A stretch of DNA of 64,000 nucleotides, taken from RYN-124 sp033851845. GTDB lineage: Bacteria; Actinomycetota; Actinomycetes; Mycobacteriales; SCTD01. The notes beneath the pieces are model-generated. The model was not told the origin of the DNA and ran no database searches. It saw only the letters and a program-made list of their open reading frames with translations. Shown here piece after piece: positions 1 through 9,534 of this stretch (position 1 is its first letter; each line of letters begins with the position of its first letter). Made by a program: the position numbers and the translations under genes. The DNA lies in the NCBI GenBank assembly GCA_033851845.1, contig JAWWOH010000111.1, forward strand, positions 1 through 64,000, given 5' to 3'.

Positions 1-223
1 CGAAGTGGGCGGCCGGGACGTTCTCCAGCCCGTCGATGGTCAGGCCGTCGCCAGTGCACCGGTCCACCAGCGCCTGCAGCTCCTCGACCGTCCAGTGACC
101 GGGCTCGCCGGGCAGCGCTGTCGGTGCATGCAGCTGCACACCGGTGAGGCCGAGCTGATGAGCGAACGCGGCCACGCTGTCGTCGTACTCGTCGATGTGC
201 CCCAACGAGACCCGGATGGCCAT
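1..223 (-). CDS. Mannonate dehydratase / xylose-isomerase-like protein, 5' part only
   Basis: The gene starts with ATG at 223 on the minus strand and runs off the left edge; 74 residues are visible. The pattern GVQLHAP, then HWTVEELQALVDRC and GLENVPAAHF matches the first beta-alpha units of UxuA-type mannonate dehydratases and related TIM-barrel sugar isomerases, where a 'GL.. ..EN/ESVP' strand follows a short helix. UxuA converts D-mannonate to 2-keto-3-deoxygluconate. The start lies 24 bp from the divergent rhamnosidase, which fits a plant-polysaccharide or uronate/rhamnose catabolic locus. The exact substrate cannot be judged from the N-terminus, and a generic sugar-phosphate isomerase/epimerase is the alternative. 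Confidence 0.6.
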   Translation of the reverse strand, partial: MAIRVSLGHIDEYDDSVAAFAHQLGLTGVQLHAPTALPGEPGHWTVEELQALVDRCTGDGLTIDGLENVPAAHF

Positions 224-247
224 GCGCGCACGTTATCTTTCGCGGCG

Positions 248-2515
248 GTGCCAGGGCAGCGTGTTCCCGACTGGTCCGGCGAGTGGATCTGCCGGCCGTT
301 ACCCACCGATGCGCACGATGCGCACCGGCCGGCCGCGCACCTGCGCACCGAGTTCGACGTCGACGGGGATGTGGTCGACGGGTGGGTGCACGCGACGGCG
401 GGCGGGATCTACGAGCTCTGGCTGAACGGGCAGCGGATCGGAGACGAGCGGTTCGCGCCCGGGTGGACCGACTACCGGCACCGGGTGCGGGCGCAGACCC
501 ACGACGTCGCGGGGCTGCTGCGGCCCGGCGCCAACTGCATCGGTGCGATCGTCATGGACGGCTGGTACGCCGGCTACGTCGGCTGGGACCGGCTCCGCGA
601 GCACTACGGCCGCACGCCGGTCGTCAAGGTCGAGCTCGTGGTGCAGCTCGCCGATGGCCGCGAGGTGCGCGTCGTGAGCGACACGTCCTGGCGCACCGCG
701 GCCGGGCCGATCCGGGCCGGCGACCTGCTCGACGGTGAGCGGTACGACGCGCGCTACGAGCTGGGCGCGTGGAGCGAGCCTGGGTACGACGACAGCGGTT
801 GGGACCTGGCCTGGCCCGACCCCGGGCCGAGCGGTGCGATCGTGCCGACGCCGTGCGAGCCGGTCCGCGTCGTCGGCGAAGTGCCGGCTGTGTCGGTCGT
901 GCCTGGCCGGCCGGGTTCACGCATCGTCGACCTCGGTGAGGAGGTCGTCGGCTGGCCGCGGCTGACCGTCGACGCTCCCGCCGGGACCGTCGTACGGCTT
1001 CGTTGTGCCGAGGCGCTCGACGACGCGGGCGAGCTCTACACCGAGAACCTGCGCGCTGCTGCGTGCACCGACACCTTCATCAGTCGAGGAGTGCCCGCGG
1101 TGTGGGAGCCGCGCTCGACGTACCGCGGGTTTCGGTACGTCGAGATCACCGGCGCCCCGGACGCCACCGTCACCGGCGTCGTTGCGCACACCGATGCGCG
1201 ACCGACCGGTGACTTCGCCTGCTCGTCGGCCGACCTGACTGAGCTGTGGGAGATGGTCCGGCGCACCGTGCGCGCCAACCTCGTCAGCATCCCGACCGAC
1301 TGCCCGCAGCGCGATGAGCGGCTCGGCTGGATGGACGTCGAGGTGACGATGCGCACGACGTCGTACCTGTTCGATCTCGGCGACTTCTATGCCGCGTGGC
1401 TCGCCGATGTGCGGTCGGGGCAGTCGGCGCAGGGCGCCTTCGGTGACATTGCGCCGAGGCTGTCGCACACGTTGGACGCGGCGGCGGGGTGGGGCGACGC
1501 CGGCGTCGCGGTGCCGTGGGGCCTGTGGGAGTGGTACGGCGACCGGTCGGTCCTGGAGGACAACCTCGACGCCATGGCGCGCTGGCCGCAGTGGATCGCG
1601 TCGCAGAACCCGGATGGCGTCTGGCGCAACGGGCGCGGCAACGACTACGGCGACTGGCTCGCGGTGGTCGAGAGCGACAAACAGGTGTTCGCGACGGCGT
1701 GGTGGGCCCGGTCGTGCGACCTGGTGGCGCGCGCCGCGTCGGTGCTCGACCGACCTGACGTGGCGGAGCCCGCCGCGGCCCTCGGCAATCGGGTCCGGGC
1801 CGCGTTCGCCGTCGAGGCGGCGTCGGCCCCGCCGACGCAGACGCTGCTGCTGCTCGCGCGCGAGTTCGGACTGGCGCCGTGGGCCGATCGCGGTGACCTG
1901 CTCGTCGCCGACGTCGAGGCCAACGGCCTGACCGTGGGGTTCCAGGGCGTGCGGCACCTGCTGCCGGCACTCACGGCCCTCGGCCGGTCCGACCTGGCTT
2001 ACGCGCTCGCGCTGCGCGAGGAGCAGCCAGGCTGGCTGGCGATGCAGCGGCTCGGCGCGACGACGATGTGGGAGCGCTGGGACTCGCGCACGCCCGACGG
2101 CGGCTTCGCGAACCCGTTCATGAACTCGCTGTGCCACGTCGCCCTCGGCACCGTCGCGTCGTGGCTATACGCGACGGTCGGCGGGCTCAGTCGTGATCCG
2201 GAGGCCGTCGGGTGGCGGCGGGCGCTCGTCGCGCCAGAGCCGGGCGGCGGCATCACCTGGGGGCGTACGTCGTACGACTCGCGGCTCGGCCGGTACGCCG
2301 TCGACTGGTCACTCGACGGCGACGTTCTCGAGGTGCGCGTCGAGGTGCCGACCGGAGGTGAGGCCTCGGTGCGGCTGCGCGGCGAGCCGGTCTCGCCGGT
2401 CGACGGCCTGCGCTGCACGGACGGGGTCACCGACGGGCTGCTGCCCCCCGGTGACCATCGCGTCGTCGTGCGTCAGGCGATGACCGTCGGCGGCGCAGCC
2501 TCGGGCCGCATGTAG
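248..2515 (+). CDS. Alpha-L-rhamnosidase, GH78 family
   Basis: Predicted 755-residue glycoside hydrolase that releases terminal alpha-L-rhamnose from plant or microbial glycans. The N-terminal third (WSGEWI..., LWLNGQRIG, GWTDYR, NCIGAIVMDGWYAGYVGW) is the beta-sandwich module typical of bacterial rhamnosidases. The catalytic (alpha/alpha)6 barrel carries the family signature DCPQRDERLGW from about residue 351, then WGDAGVAVPW and TTMWERWDS, followed by a C-terminal beta domain. In many family members LGW is followed by GD; here it is MD. I chose GTG 248 because a TATCTT -10-like box ends 8 bases before it and upstream codons are antisense to the neighbouring gene. There is no signal peptide, so it is probably cytoplasmic. 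Its 3' end overlaps the next convergent gene by 43 bp. Confidence 0.82.
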   Translation: MPGQRVPDWSGEWICRPLPTDAHDAHRPAAHLRTEFDVDGDVVDGWVHATAGGIYELWLNGQRIGDERFAPGWTDYRHRVRAQTHDVAGLLRPGANCIGAIVMDGWYAGYVGWDRLREHYGRTPVVKVELVVQLADGREVRVVSDTSWRTAAGPIRAGDLLDGERYDARYELGAWSEPGYDDSGWDLAWPDPGPSGAIVPTPCEPVRVVGEVPAVSVVPGRPGSRIVDLGEEVVGWPRLTVDAPAGTVVRLRCAEALDDAGELYTENLRAAACTDTFISRGVPAVWEPRSTYRGFRYVEITGAPDATVTGVVAHTDARPTGDFACSSADLTELWEMVRRTVRANLVSIPTDCPQRDERLGWMDVEVTMRTTSYLFDLGDFYAAWLADVRSGQSAQGAFGDIAPRLSHTLDAAAGWGDAGVAVPWGLWEWYGDRSVLEDNLDAMARWPQWIASQNPDGVWRNGRGNDYGDWLAVVESDKQVFATAWWARSCDLVARAASVLDRPDVAEPAAALGNRVRAAFAVEAASAPPTQTLLLLAREFGLAPWADRGDLLVADVEANGLTVGFQGVRHLLPALTALGRSDLAYALALREEQPGWLAMQRLGATTMWERWDSRTPDGGFANPFMNSLCHVALGTVASWLYATVGGLSRDPEAVGWRRALVAPEPGGGITWGRTSYDSRLGRYAVDWSLDGDVLEVRVEVPTGGEASVRLRGEPVSPVDGLRCTDGVTDGLLPPGDHRVVVRQAMTVGGAASGRM

Positions 2516-3099
2516 AGCATCACCCCCGCGACGGCGACCCAAATCGGCGCGACGAAGAAGCCGACGAACCCGCCCGGGCCGAGCAGCGAGATGACTCCGA
2601 CGACGAGGCTGATCCAGCCGAGCCAGCTCGGCAGGATGCCGCTGCGCAGCACCGACCAGCCGGCGCCGATCAGCAGGGCACCGGCACCGATCACGATCGG
2701 GATCCAGCCGGCGTTGTTCAAGTAGTTCATGGCCTGTGCGGCGCCGGCCTGCTTGTCGTCGGCGGCGCTGACCTCGGCGAGGCTGACGACGGCGGTCATC
2801 AGCAGCGCAACACCGTAGACGACTGCGCCGTACTGCACGAGCTTGCGCGGCGCCCCGACCTCGCGGCTCAGCTGCAGCCGAAAAGCACTGACGAACAGCA
2901 GCAGTGCGACGACTGCCGGGCCGACGAGGAAAGCCGCTGCCAGGTTGACACCGACCTTGCCGTGGTAGTGGGTGATGATGCGCTGGCCGGACCAGTTCTC
3001 GCCGGGTGTGCTGCCGCTGAGCGCCATCACCACAACCATCAGGACAAGGAACAGGGGGCCGAGCAGGGCCAACCAGCGGTCGGATCGGGATGTGTCCAT
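2473..3099 (-). CDS. Multi-pass membrane protein of unknown function
   Basis: The 208-residue protein has about six hydrophobic segments: near residues 10-30, 50-70, 88-108, 130-150, 158-180 and 180-198. Short basic or polar stretches such as RLQLSREVGAPRKL separate them. No catalytic motif is visible, and the layout resembles small DUF4386-like integral membrane proteins. It is transcribed toward the rhamnosidase and shares 43 bp of its 3' end with it. It is followed upstream (at 3100-3174) by the end of parC on the same strand, with a gap of 75 bp, so co-transcription is possible. Function unknown. Confidence 0.6.
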   Translation of the reverse strand: MDTSRSDRWLALLGPLFLVLMVVVMALSGSTPGENWSGQRIITHYHGKVGVNLAAAFLVGPAVVALLLFVSAFRLQLSREVGAPRKLVQYGAVVYGVALLMTAVVSLAEVSAADDKQAGAAQAMNYLNNAGWIPIVIGAGALLIGAGWSVLRSGILPSWLGWISLVVGVISLLGPGGFVGFFVAPIWVAVAGVMLYMRPEAAPPTVIA

Positions 3100-3174
3100 G
3101 ACGAGGTTCTCCTGACGTCGCCGAGCGTGCGCGCCGCGCAGGCTACGCCCGACCGGCTCCGAAAGGGGGGACCT

Positions 3175-5688
3175 CTAGCCGCCCAGGTACGGACGGCCGA
3201 TCGCGGCCGGTGCAGTGCTCTCGATCGGCGTACCGCTGCCGTCTCTCTTCCCGTACACCGTCGGCAGCTCCACCGGCTCGCCGCCTGCACCGGCAGCCCA
3301 CGCCGGCGCACGGCCGGCCCAGCCGAGGACGAGGATCGCCTCGCCGGACAGCAGCCGCTGGCAGCGGACGCCACCGGTCGCGCGGCCCTTGCGCGGGTAC
3401 TCCGACAGCGGCGTGACCTTCACCGTCGACACGAGACCCGAGCCCTTCGACCGACCCTCTGGAGGCAGGCCGCCGCCCGTGACGACGACCGGCTCCTCGA
3501 AGAGCGTGTCGCCGCCTTCGAGGGGCACGGCGGAGAAGCCGACGACGGTCGCGTCCTTGGCGAGCTTCACGCCGGCGATGCCCCCGCCGGCGCGGCCCTG
3601 CGGACGCACAGCCTCGGCCGGGAAGCGGAGCAGGTCGGCGCTGGAGGTGAAGAAGACGAGCTCCTCCTCGCCGTCCGTGAGCTCGACCGCGCCGACGACC
3701 TCGTCGTTGCCCTTCAGGCTGATGATCTCGAAGGCGTCTCCCTTGACCGGCCAGTCGGGCGTCACGCGCTTGACGATGCCGTCGCGGGTCGCAAGTGCGA
3801 GCCCAGAGCCGTCGGTGCGTAGCGACGTGAGGCCGAGGATGCGCTCGCCGCGGGACAGCTCGACGAACTCGCTGGCCGGTGCGCCGCCGCGCAGCGACAA
3901 GGCGCCGGTCGTGACGCCGGGGACCGCTGGCACATCGAGTACGCCGATGCGGATGAGCCGTCCCGCGCTGGTGAGCAGCCCGACCTGGCCACGCGCCGTC
4001 GTACGCGCCTTCGCCACGATGACGTCGTGACGCGAGCGGCCGGTCCGCGACGTGGCCCCTGCGTCTTCTACCGGGGTGCGGGCCAGCAGACCCGTCGATG
4101 ACAGCAGCACATCGCACGGGTCATCGGCGACCTCCAGCGACGATGCCCGCTTGGTCACCAGTGCCTTGAGGTCACCGCCGACGAGGACGGTACGGCGGGG
4201 GCTGCCGTGCTCCGCGGCGATCTCCGCCAGCTCACTGCTGATGACGCGGCGGAGCTTCTTCGGATCAGCGAGGATCGCCTCGAGCTCCGCAATGCGAGCG
4301 CGCAGCTCGGCCAGCTCCTGCTCGAGCTTCGCGACCTCGAGGGCGACGAGGCGGCGCAGCTGCATGTCCAGGATGTACGTCGCCTGCACCTCGGAGAGCT
4401 CGAACCGGTCGATGAGGTTGGTGCGCGCTTCGGACACGTCCTGCGCGGCCCGGATGATGCGGACGACCTCGTCGATGTTGGCGAGAGCCAGCAGCAGGCC
4501 CTCAACCAGGTGCGCCCGCTCCTGCGCCTTGCGCAGCCGGAACCTCGTCCGCCGCGTCACGACGTCGACGCGGTGCGCGATGAAGACCTCGAGGAGCTCC
4601 TTCAGCCCGAGCGTGCGCGGCTGCCCGTCGACGAGCGCGACGTTGTTGATGCCGAAGCTCTCCTCGAGCGGCGTCAGTCGATACAGCTCCGCGAGCACGG
4701 CCTGCGGGTTGAAGCCGGCCTTGATCTCGAACACCAGCTGCGTGCCGCGCTCGCGGTCGGTGAGGTCCTTGACGTCGCTGATGCCCTGCAGCTTCTTGCC
4801 GCTGACGAGCTCCTTGACCTTCGCGATGACCCGCTCGGCGCCGACGCCGTACGGCAGCTCGGTGACGGTGATGTGCGACTTGCCGCGGTTCGCCGGCGCG
4901 ACCTCGGCGGTGGCGCGCATGCGGACGACACCACGACCGGTCTCGTACGCCGCTCGCACCTCCTGCATGCCGAGCAGCTGCCCGCCGCCCGGCAGGTCGG
5001 GTCCGGGCACGAGCTCCATCAGGTCGTCGAGCGTCGCGCCGGGATGGTCGATGAGGTGCCGCGCCGCGTCGACGACCTCGACGAGGTTGTGCGGGATCAT
5101 GTTCGTCGCCATGCCGACGGCGATGCCGGACGTGCCGTTGACGAGCAAGTTCGGGTACGCCGCTGGCAGCACGCTCGGCTGCCTCAGCGAGCCGTCGTAG
5201 TTGGGCTCGAGGTCGACCGTCTCCTCGTCGAGGTCGTCGGTCAGCAGCAGCGCGGCAGGCGCCAACCTCGCTTCCGTGTATCTCGCGGCAGCTGGAGAAT
5301 CGTCAGGAGATCCAAAGTTTCCATGTCCGTCGATCAGCGGAACCCGCATGGAGAAGGGCTGCGCAAGCCGCACCATCGCGTCGTAGATAGCGGCGTCGCC
5401 GTGCGGGTGGTATTTGCCCATGACATCGCCGACGACGCGGGCGCTCTTCACGTACGGCCGGTCGGGACGCAGGCCCGAGTCGGCCATCGAGTACAGGATG
5501 CGCCGGTGCACCGGCTTGAGGCCGTCACGCGCATCGGGCAGTGCCCGGCTGTAGATGACGGAGTACGAGTACTCGAGGTACGACGACTCGATCTCCGCCA
5601 CGACGTCCGTGTCGAGGATCGTCCCTTCGCCCTCGAACGGTGGGATCACCCCACTTCCGCCGCTGTTCCTCTTGCGTGCCACGCCCAC
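3175..5688 (-). CDS. parC: DNA topoisomerase IV (ParC/GyrA-like) subunit A
   Basis: This 837-residue type IIA topoisomerase breakage-reunion subunit should cut and rejoin DNA with ParE to decatenate chromosomes. The order is: winged-helix domain with ALPDARDGLKPVHRRILYSM, HPHGDAAIYDAMVRLAQPF, catalytic Tyr137 in AARYTE, the tower and coiled-coil dimer region (about 330-480), then a C-terminal beta-pinwheel. I see no good match to the GyrA box in the C-terminal part, which with the neighbour suggests ParC rather than GyrA. The residue equivalent to the quinolone-contact serine is Ala99. It follows parE by 69 bp on the same strand, so they form an operon. Confidence 0.9.
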   Translation of the reverse strand: MGVARKRNSGGSGVIPPFEGEGTILDTDVVAEIESSYLEYSYSVIYSRALPDARDGLKPVHRRILYSMADSGLRPDRPYVKSARVVGDVMGKYHPHGDAAIYDAMVRLAQPFSMRVPLIDGHGNFGSPDDSPAAARYTEARLAPAALLLTDDLDEETVDLEPNYDGSLRQPSVLPAAYPNLLVNGTSGIAVGMATNMIPHNLVEVVDAARHLIDHPGATLDDLMELVPGPDLPGGGQLLGMQEVRAAYETGRGVVRMRATAEVAPANRGKSHITVTELPYGVGAERVIAKVKELVSGKKLQGISDVKDLTDRERGTQLVFEIKAGFNPQAVLAELYRLTPLEESFGINNVALVDGQPRTLGLKELLEVFIAHRVDVVTRRTRFRLRKAQERAHLVEGLLLALANIDEVVRIIRAAQDVSEARTNLIDRFELSEVQATYILDMQLRRLVALEVAKLEQELAELRARIAELEAILADPKKLRRVISSELAEIAAEHGSPRRTVLVGGDLKALVTKRASSLEVADDPCDVLLSSTGLLARTPVEDAGATSRTGRSRHDVIVAKARTTARGQVGLLTSAGRLIRIGVLDVPAVPGVTTGALSLRGGAPASEFVELSRGERILGLTSLRTDGSGLALATRDGIVKRVTPDWPVKGDAFEIISLKGNDEVVGAVELTDGEEELVFFTSSADLLRFPAEAVRPQGRAGGGIAGVKLAKDATVVGFSAVPLEGGDTLFEEPVVVTGGGLPPEGRSKGSGLVSTVKVTPLSEYPRKGRATGGVRCQRLLSGEAILVLGWAGRAPAWAAGAGGEPVELPTVYGKRDGSGTPIESTAPAAIGRPYLGG

Positions 5689-5757
5689 TCACTCCCTTGC
5701 GTCCGACTCTCCGGCTGCCCCAGCGACCTCGGACTCGGACGCAAGGGCGGGGTCGGT

Positions 5758-7845
5758 CTAGGTGTCGAGCAGCTCTCGGTTGACTCTTGCGGCGCTGTCG
5801 ATGATGAAGTCGCGGCGCGGCGCGACGTCGTTGCCCATGAGCAGCTCGAGCGCGCGTTCGGCTGCTTCTGTATCGCCCGGCCGGATCCGTCGCAGCGTCC
5901 GCGTGGCCGGGTGCATCGTCGTCTCCGCCAGCTGGTCGGGGTCCATCTCGCCGAGGCCCTTATAGCGCTGGATGCCGCCCTTCACGCGCTTCCCCGAGTT
6001 CTCCAGCTTCTTCAGGACCTGCGTCAGCTCCTTGTCGGAGTAGGTGTAGATCGGCTTGTCGGAGCCGACGACCTCGACGCGGTGCAGCGGCGGCACGGCG
6101 GTGTAGAGCCGACCCGACTCGATGACCGGCCGCATGTACCGCGCGAACAGTGTGATGAGCAGGCAGCGGATGTGGCTTCCATCAACGTCTGCATCGACCG
6201 TAATCACCACCTTGCCGTAGCGCATCTGGTCGAGATCGAACGTTCGACCGGTGCCCGCGCCGATGACCTGGATGATCGACGCGCACTCGGCGTTGGACAG
6301 CATCTCCGACGCCGACGCCTTCTGGACGTTGAGGATCTTCCCACGCAGGGGGAGCAGTGCTTGGTACTCACTGTTGCGCGCCAGCTTTCCGGTGCCGAGC
6401 GCCGAGTCTCCTTCGACCAGCCACAGCTCGGTGCGTGAGACGTCCGTCGACCGGCAGTCGGCGAGCTTGGCCGGCAGGTGCGACGTCTCCAGCGCGGTCT
6501 TGCGCCGCGCCGCGTCCTTGGACGCGCGCGCTGCCTGCCGCGTCTTCGCCGCTGCCGCGACCTTCTCCAGCACCTGCTTCGCCGCGGCCTTCGACTTGCG
6601 CTGCTCGAAGAACTTCGCCTTGAGCTGCTTGCTCACGACGTCGGCGACGACCTTGCTGACTCCCGGTGTGCCGAGCTCGTCCTTGGTCTGCCCGAGGTAC
6701 TGCGGCTCCGGCACCTTCACCGTGACGACCGCGGTCAGCCCCTCGAGGACGTCGTCCTTGATCACAGCCTCGTCGCGAGCCTTGTGCACGCGGGTCGCGA
6801 CGAGCGCCTCGTTGACCGACTTGAGCAGTGCGCGCTCGAAGCCGTTCTGGTGGGTGCCGCCGTGGCCGGTCGCGACCACGTTGCAGAACGCCTGGACGAC
6901 CGTGTCGTAGCCCGTGCCCCAGCGCAGCGCGACGTCGACCTCGCAGTGCCGCTCGACGGTCTGCGTCGACATGTGGCCCATGTCGTCGAGGACCGGCACC
7001 GTCTCCTTGTAGTGCCCGTCACCGACGAGGTGGACCGGGTCACACACCGGCGCATCGGGAGCGAGATGCTCGACGAAGTCGACCGTGCCGCCGAGGTAGC
7101 AGAAGGTCTCCTCGACCGCTTCCGCGCCACGGCGGTCGTGCAGCGACAGCGTCAGGCCCTGCACGAGGAACGCCGTCTGCCGGAGCCGCGCGGTCAGCTT
7201 CTCGACGTCGACCGCGCTGCCCTTGCTGAAGAGGGCGGTGTCCGCCCACCAGCGGATCGTCGTACCCGTCTTCTTCGCCGGCGCCTTGCCCGCCACCGAC
7301 AGCCCATCGCGCGGCGTGAACTTCGCATCGGGCGACGGCCCGCTCTTCGGATCGGCGAACAGACCGGGTACGCCGCGGGCGAACGACATCGTGTGGACGC
7401 GTCCACCCCGTCGTACGACGACGTCGAGCCGCGCCGACAGCGCGTTGACGACCGAGGCACCGACCCCGTGAAGACCGCCCGACGTCTTGTACGACCCGCC
7501 GCCGAACTTCCCGCCGGCGTGCAGCTTGGTCATCACCAGCTCGACACCGGTCAGCTTGCTCTTGGCCTCGACATCGACGGGGATGCCGCGTCCGTCGTCG
7601 GTGACCTCGAGCGAGCCGTCCGCGTGGAGCGTCACGTCGATGCGATTGCAGGCCCCCGCCAGCGCCTCGTCGACCGCGTTGTCGATGATCTCGAAGGCAA
7701 GCTGGGTCAGGCCCTTGCTGTCGGTCGAGCCGATGTACATGCCGGGCCGCTTGCGCACGGCCTCCAGGCCTTCGAGCACGGACAGGTGCCGAGCGGTGTA
7801 GCCGGACTCACGCGTCGGGGCCGACTTTCTGGCCGGGGCAGTCAA
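5758..7845 (-). CDS. parE: DNA topoisomerase IV (ParE/GyrB-like) subunit B
   Basis: About 695-residue ATPase subunit. The GHKL ATPase domain begins with YTARHLSVLEGLEAVRKRPGMYIGS, with the Mg/ATP N-box FEIIDNAVDE near residues 51-60, DDGRGIPV and GLHGVGASVVNALS. The transducer domain follows, then TOPRIM motifs (LWLVEGDSALG, and DADVDGSHIRCLLITLFARYM) and the C-terminal GLGEMDP(D)QL signature. I chose a TTG start at 7845 because it gives MTAPAR..., the usual length before YTARHL, with an AGAG-rich stretch in front. ATG 7917 is an alternative and would overlap the divergent deaminase start. Forms an operon with parC. Confidence 0.88.
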   Translation of the reverse strand: MTAPARKSAPTRESGYTARHLSVLEGLEAVRKRPGMYIGSTDSKGLTQLAFEIIDNAVDEALAGACNRIDVTLHADGSLEVTDDGRGIPVDVEAKSKLTGVELVMTKLHAGGKFGGGSYKTSGGLHGVGASVVNALSARLDVVVRRGGRVHTMSFARGVPGLFADPKSGPSPDAKFTPRDGLSVAGKAPAKKTGTTIRWWADTALFSKGSAVDVEKLTARLRQTAFLVQGLTLSLHDRRGAEAVEETFCYLGGTVDFVEHLAPDAPVCDPVHLVGDGHYKETVPVLDDMGHMSTQTVERHCEVDVALRWGTGYDTVVQAFCNVVATGHGGTHQNGFERALLKSVNEALVATRVHKARDEAVIKDDVLEGLTAVVTVKVPEPQYLGQTKDELGTPGVSKVVADVVSKQLKAKFFEQRKSKAAAKQVLEKVAAAAKTRQAARASKDAARRKTALETSHLPAKLADCRSTDVSRTELWLVEGDSALGTGKLARNSEYQALLPLRGKILNVQKASASEMLSNAECASIIQVIGAGTGRTFDLDQMRYGKVVITVDADVDGSHIRCLLITLFARYMRPVIESGRLYTAVPPLHRVEVVGSDKPIYTYSDKELTQVLKKLENSGKRVKGGIQRYKGLGEMDPDQLAETTMHPATRTLRRIRPGDTEAAERALELLMGNDVAPRRDFIIDSAARVNRELLDT

Positions 7846-7915
7846 GGGTGTCCATCTCTGTCGTACGGGTGTCGGTCCATTCTGGACCGCCGGGGGTTCG
7901 GGCAGGCTTATCAAC

Positions 7916-8917
7916 ATGCGGGACCTGGAGTCGCTTCCGAAGGCGCACCTCCACCTGCACCTGACCGGCGGGATGCGGCCGGCCACCTTGATCGAACTGG
8001 CCGCCGAGCAGGGCCGGCGGCTGCCCGACGGCCTGCTGCGGCCGGGCGGGTTGGAGAGCGTCGCCCGCCGTGGCTGGATGCGGTTCCAGCGCTTGTACGA
8101 CGTCGCGCGCGACATGCTGCGTGGCCCCGATGACGTACGGCGCGTCCTGCTGGAGATCGCGGAGGACAACCGGGGCGACGGGGGGCGCTGGGTCGAGGTG
8201 CAGGTCGATCCTTCGTCGTACGCGTCGAAGCTCGACGGGCTCAACGGGACGGTCGAGGTCGTGCTGGACGGGATGCGGGTGGCGTCGGAAGCGACCGGCG
8301 TCGGAATGGCGCTGGTCGTCGCCGCCAACCGGACCCGGCACCCCGCCGATGCGGAGACGCTCGCCCGGGTGGCCAGGCGGTACGCCGGCGCGGGGGTCGT
8401 CGGGTTCGGGCTCAGCAACGACGAGACGCGCGGCGACACGGCTGCCTTCGCCAAGGCCTTCCGGATCGCTCGCGACGCCGGGCTGATCGCGGTGCCGCAC
8501 GCGGGGGAGATGCGCGGGCCGGGCAGTGTCCGGCTCGCGCTCGACCACCTCGGGCCGACCCGGCTCGGGCACGGTGTGCGCTCGGTCGAGGACCCGCGAG
8601 TGCTCGCCGAGCTGGCCCGGCGAGGCGTCGCCCTGGAGGTCTGCCCGGCCTCCAACGCCGCGCTCGGGGTGGTGCCGTCGGTCGAGGCGGTCCCGGTCCA
8701 GCGGCTCCGCGCGGCCGGGATCGAGGTCGCCCTGGGTGCCGACGACCCGCTGGTCTTCCGGTCCGGGCTGCTCGACCAGTACGCGTCGTACGAGAAGGAA
8801 GGTCCTGCCTTCCTCGCCGACCTGGCCGCCTCGTCGATCCGCGCCAGCTGCGCCCCACCCGAGCTCCAGCAGGAGCTCCTCGCCGGGGTCGACGCGTGGC
8901 TGCTGGGATCCATGTGA
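7916..8917 (+). CDS. add: Adenosine deaminase family protein
   Basis: The 333-residue metal-dependent amidohydrolase deaminates adenosine or a related purine nucleoside, for purine salvage in the cytoplasm. Zn-binding His13 and His15 lie in PKAHLHLHLTGG; the catalytic Glu sits in VPHAGE, with LGHGVRS and the metal-binding Asp pair in GADDPLVF. Canonical adenosine deaminases usually read NTDDP at the last motif, so the substrate could be a variant nucleoside. It starts at ATG 7916, divergent from parE. DUF3145 follows after about 100 bp. Confidence 0.82.
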   Translation: MRDLESLPKAHLHLHLTGGMRPATLIELAAEQGRRLPDGLLRPGGLESVARRGWMRFQRLYDVARDMLRGPDDVRRVLLEIAEDNRGDGGRWVEVQVDPSSYASKLDGLNGTVEVVLDGMRVASEATGVGMALVVAANRTRHPADAETLARVARRYAGAGVVGFGLSNDETRGDTAAFAKAFRIARDAGLIAVPHAGEMRGPGSVRLALDHLGPTRLGHGVRSVEDPRVLAELARRGVALEVCPASNAALGVVPSVEAVPVQRLRAAGIEVALGADDPLVFRSGLLDQYASYEKEGPAFLADLAASSIRASCAPPELQQELLAGVDAWLLGSM

Positions 8918-9018
8918 CGGATGTGCTGGTCACGGAGCGTGCCCACGTGGCACGATGACGGTGAGCACACCAGGGCTCGAGGCCGTCGGGGAAGGCGCAC
9001 CTCGACCTGGGAGGCCTC

Positions 9019-9504
9019 GTGACGTCTGGCGTGCTCTACGTGCACTCCTGCCCGCCCGCGCTGTGCCCCCATGTCGAATGGGCGGTGGCAGCCGAGCTCG
9101 GCGTACGCGTCCGCCTGGAGTGGACCGAGCAGCCCGCATCGCCCGGCACCTTGCGCACCGAAGCGGTCTGGCGCGGTCGCGCCGGCACCGCAGGGCGCCT
9201 CGCCGGAGCGCTGCGCGGCTGGAGCGTCCTGCGCTACGAGGTCACCGAGGAGCCGAGTGCCGGCTGTGACGGGGAGAGGTACGCCGTCACCCCGAACCTC
9301 GGCGTCTTCCGCGCGACCATCAGCGCCAACGGCGACCTGCTCGTCGGGGAAGACCGGCTGCGCAACCTGCTCGCCACCGCAACCGGCCCGCAGCTCGCCC
9401 TCGGCGTCGACAAGCTGCTCGGCAGCGACTGGGACGCCGAGCTTGAGCCCTACCGCGAGGCCGGCGAGGGCGCACCGGTCAGCTGGCTGCATCAGGTGGT
9501 GTAG
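9019..9504 (+). CDS. DUF3145 family protein
   Basis: 161-residue protein of the actinobacteria-restricted DUF3145 family, recognised from GVLYVHSCPPALCPHVEWAVAAELG at the N-terminus, followed by LRYEVTEEPS, RYAVTPNLGVF, ANGDLLVGEDRLR and the DAELEPYREAGEG tail. Its function is not known. GTG 9019 is the start; it is preceded by a GGGAGG Shine-Dalgarno sequence and yields the family's usual N-terminus. No signal peptide or membrane segment. Confidence 0.82.
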   Translation: MTSGVLYVHSCPPALCPHVEWAVAAELGVRVRLEWTEQPASPGTLRTEAVWRGRAGTAGRLAGALRGWSVLRYEVTEEPSAGCDGERYAVTPNLGVFRATISANGDLLVGEDRLRNLLATATGPQLALGVDKLLGSDWDAELEPYREAGEGAPVSWLHQVV

Positions 9505-9534
9505 GCCGCCACCCGGATAGGTAACAGTCTCTGC

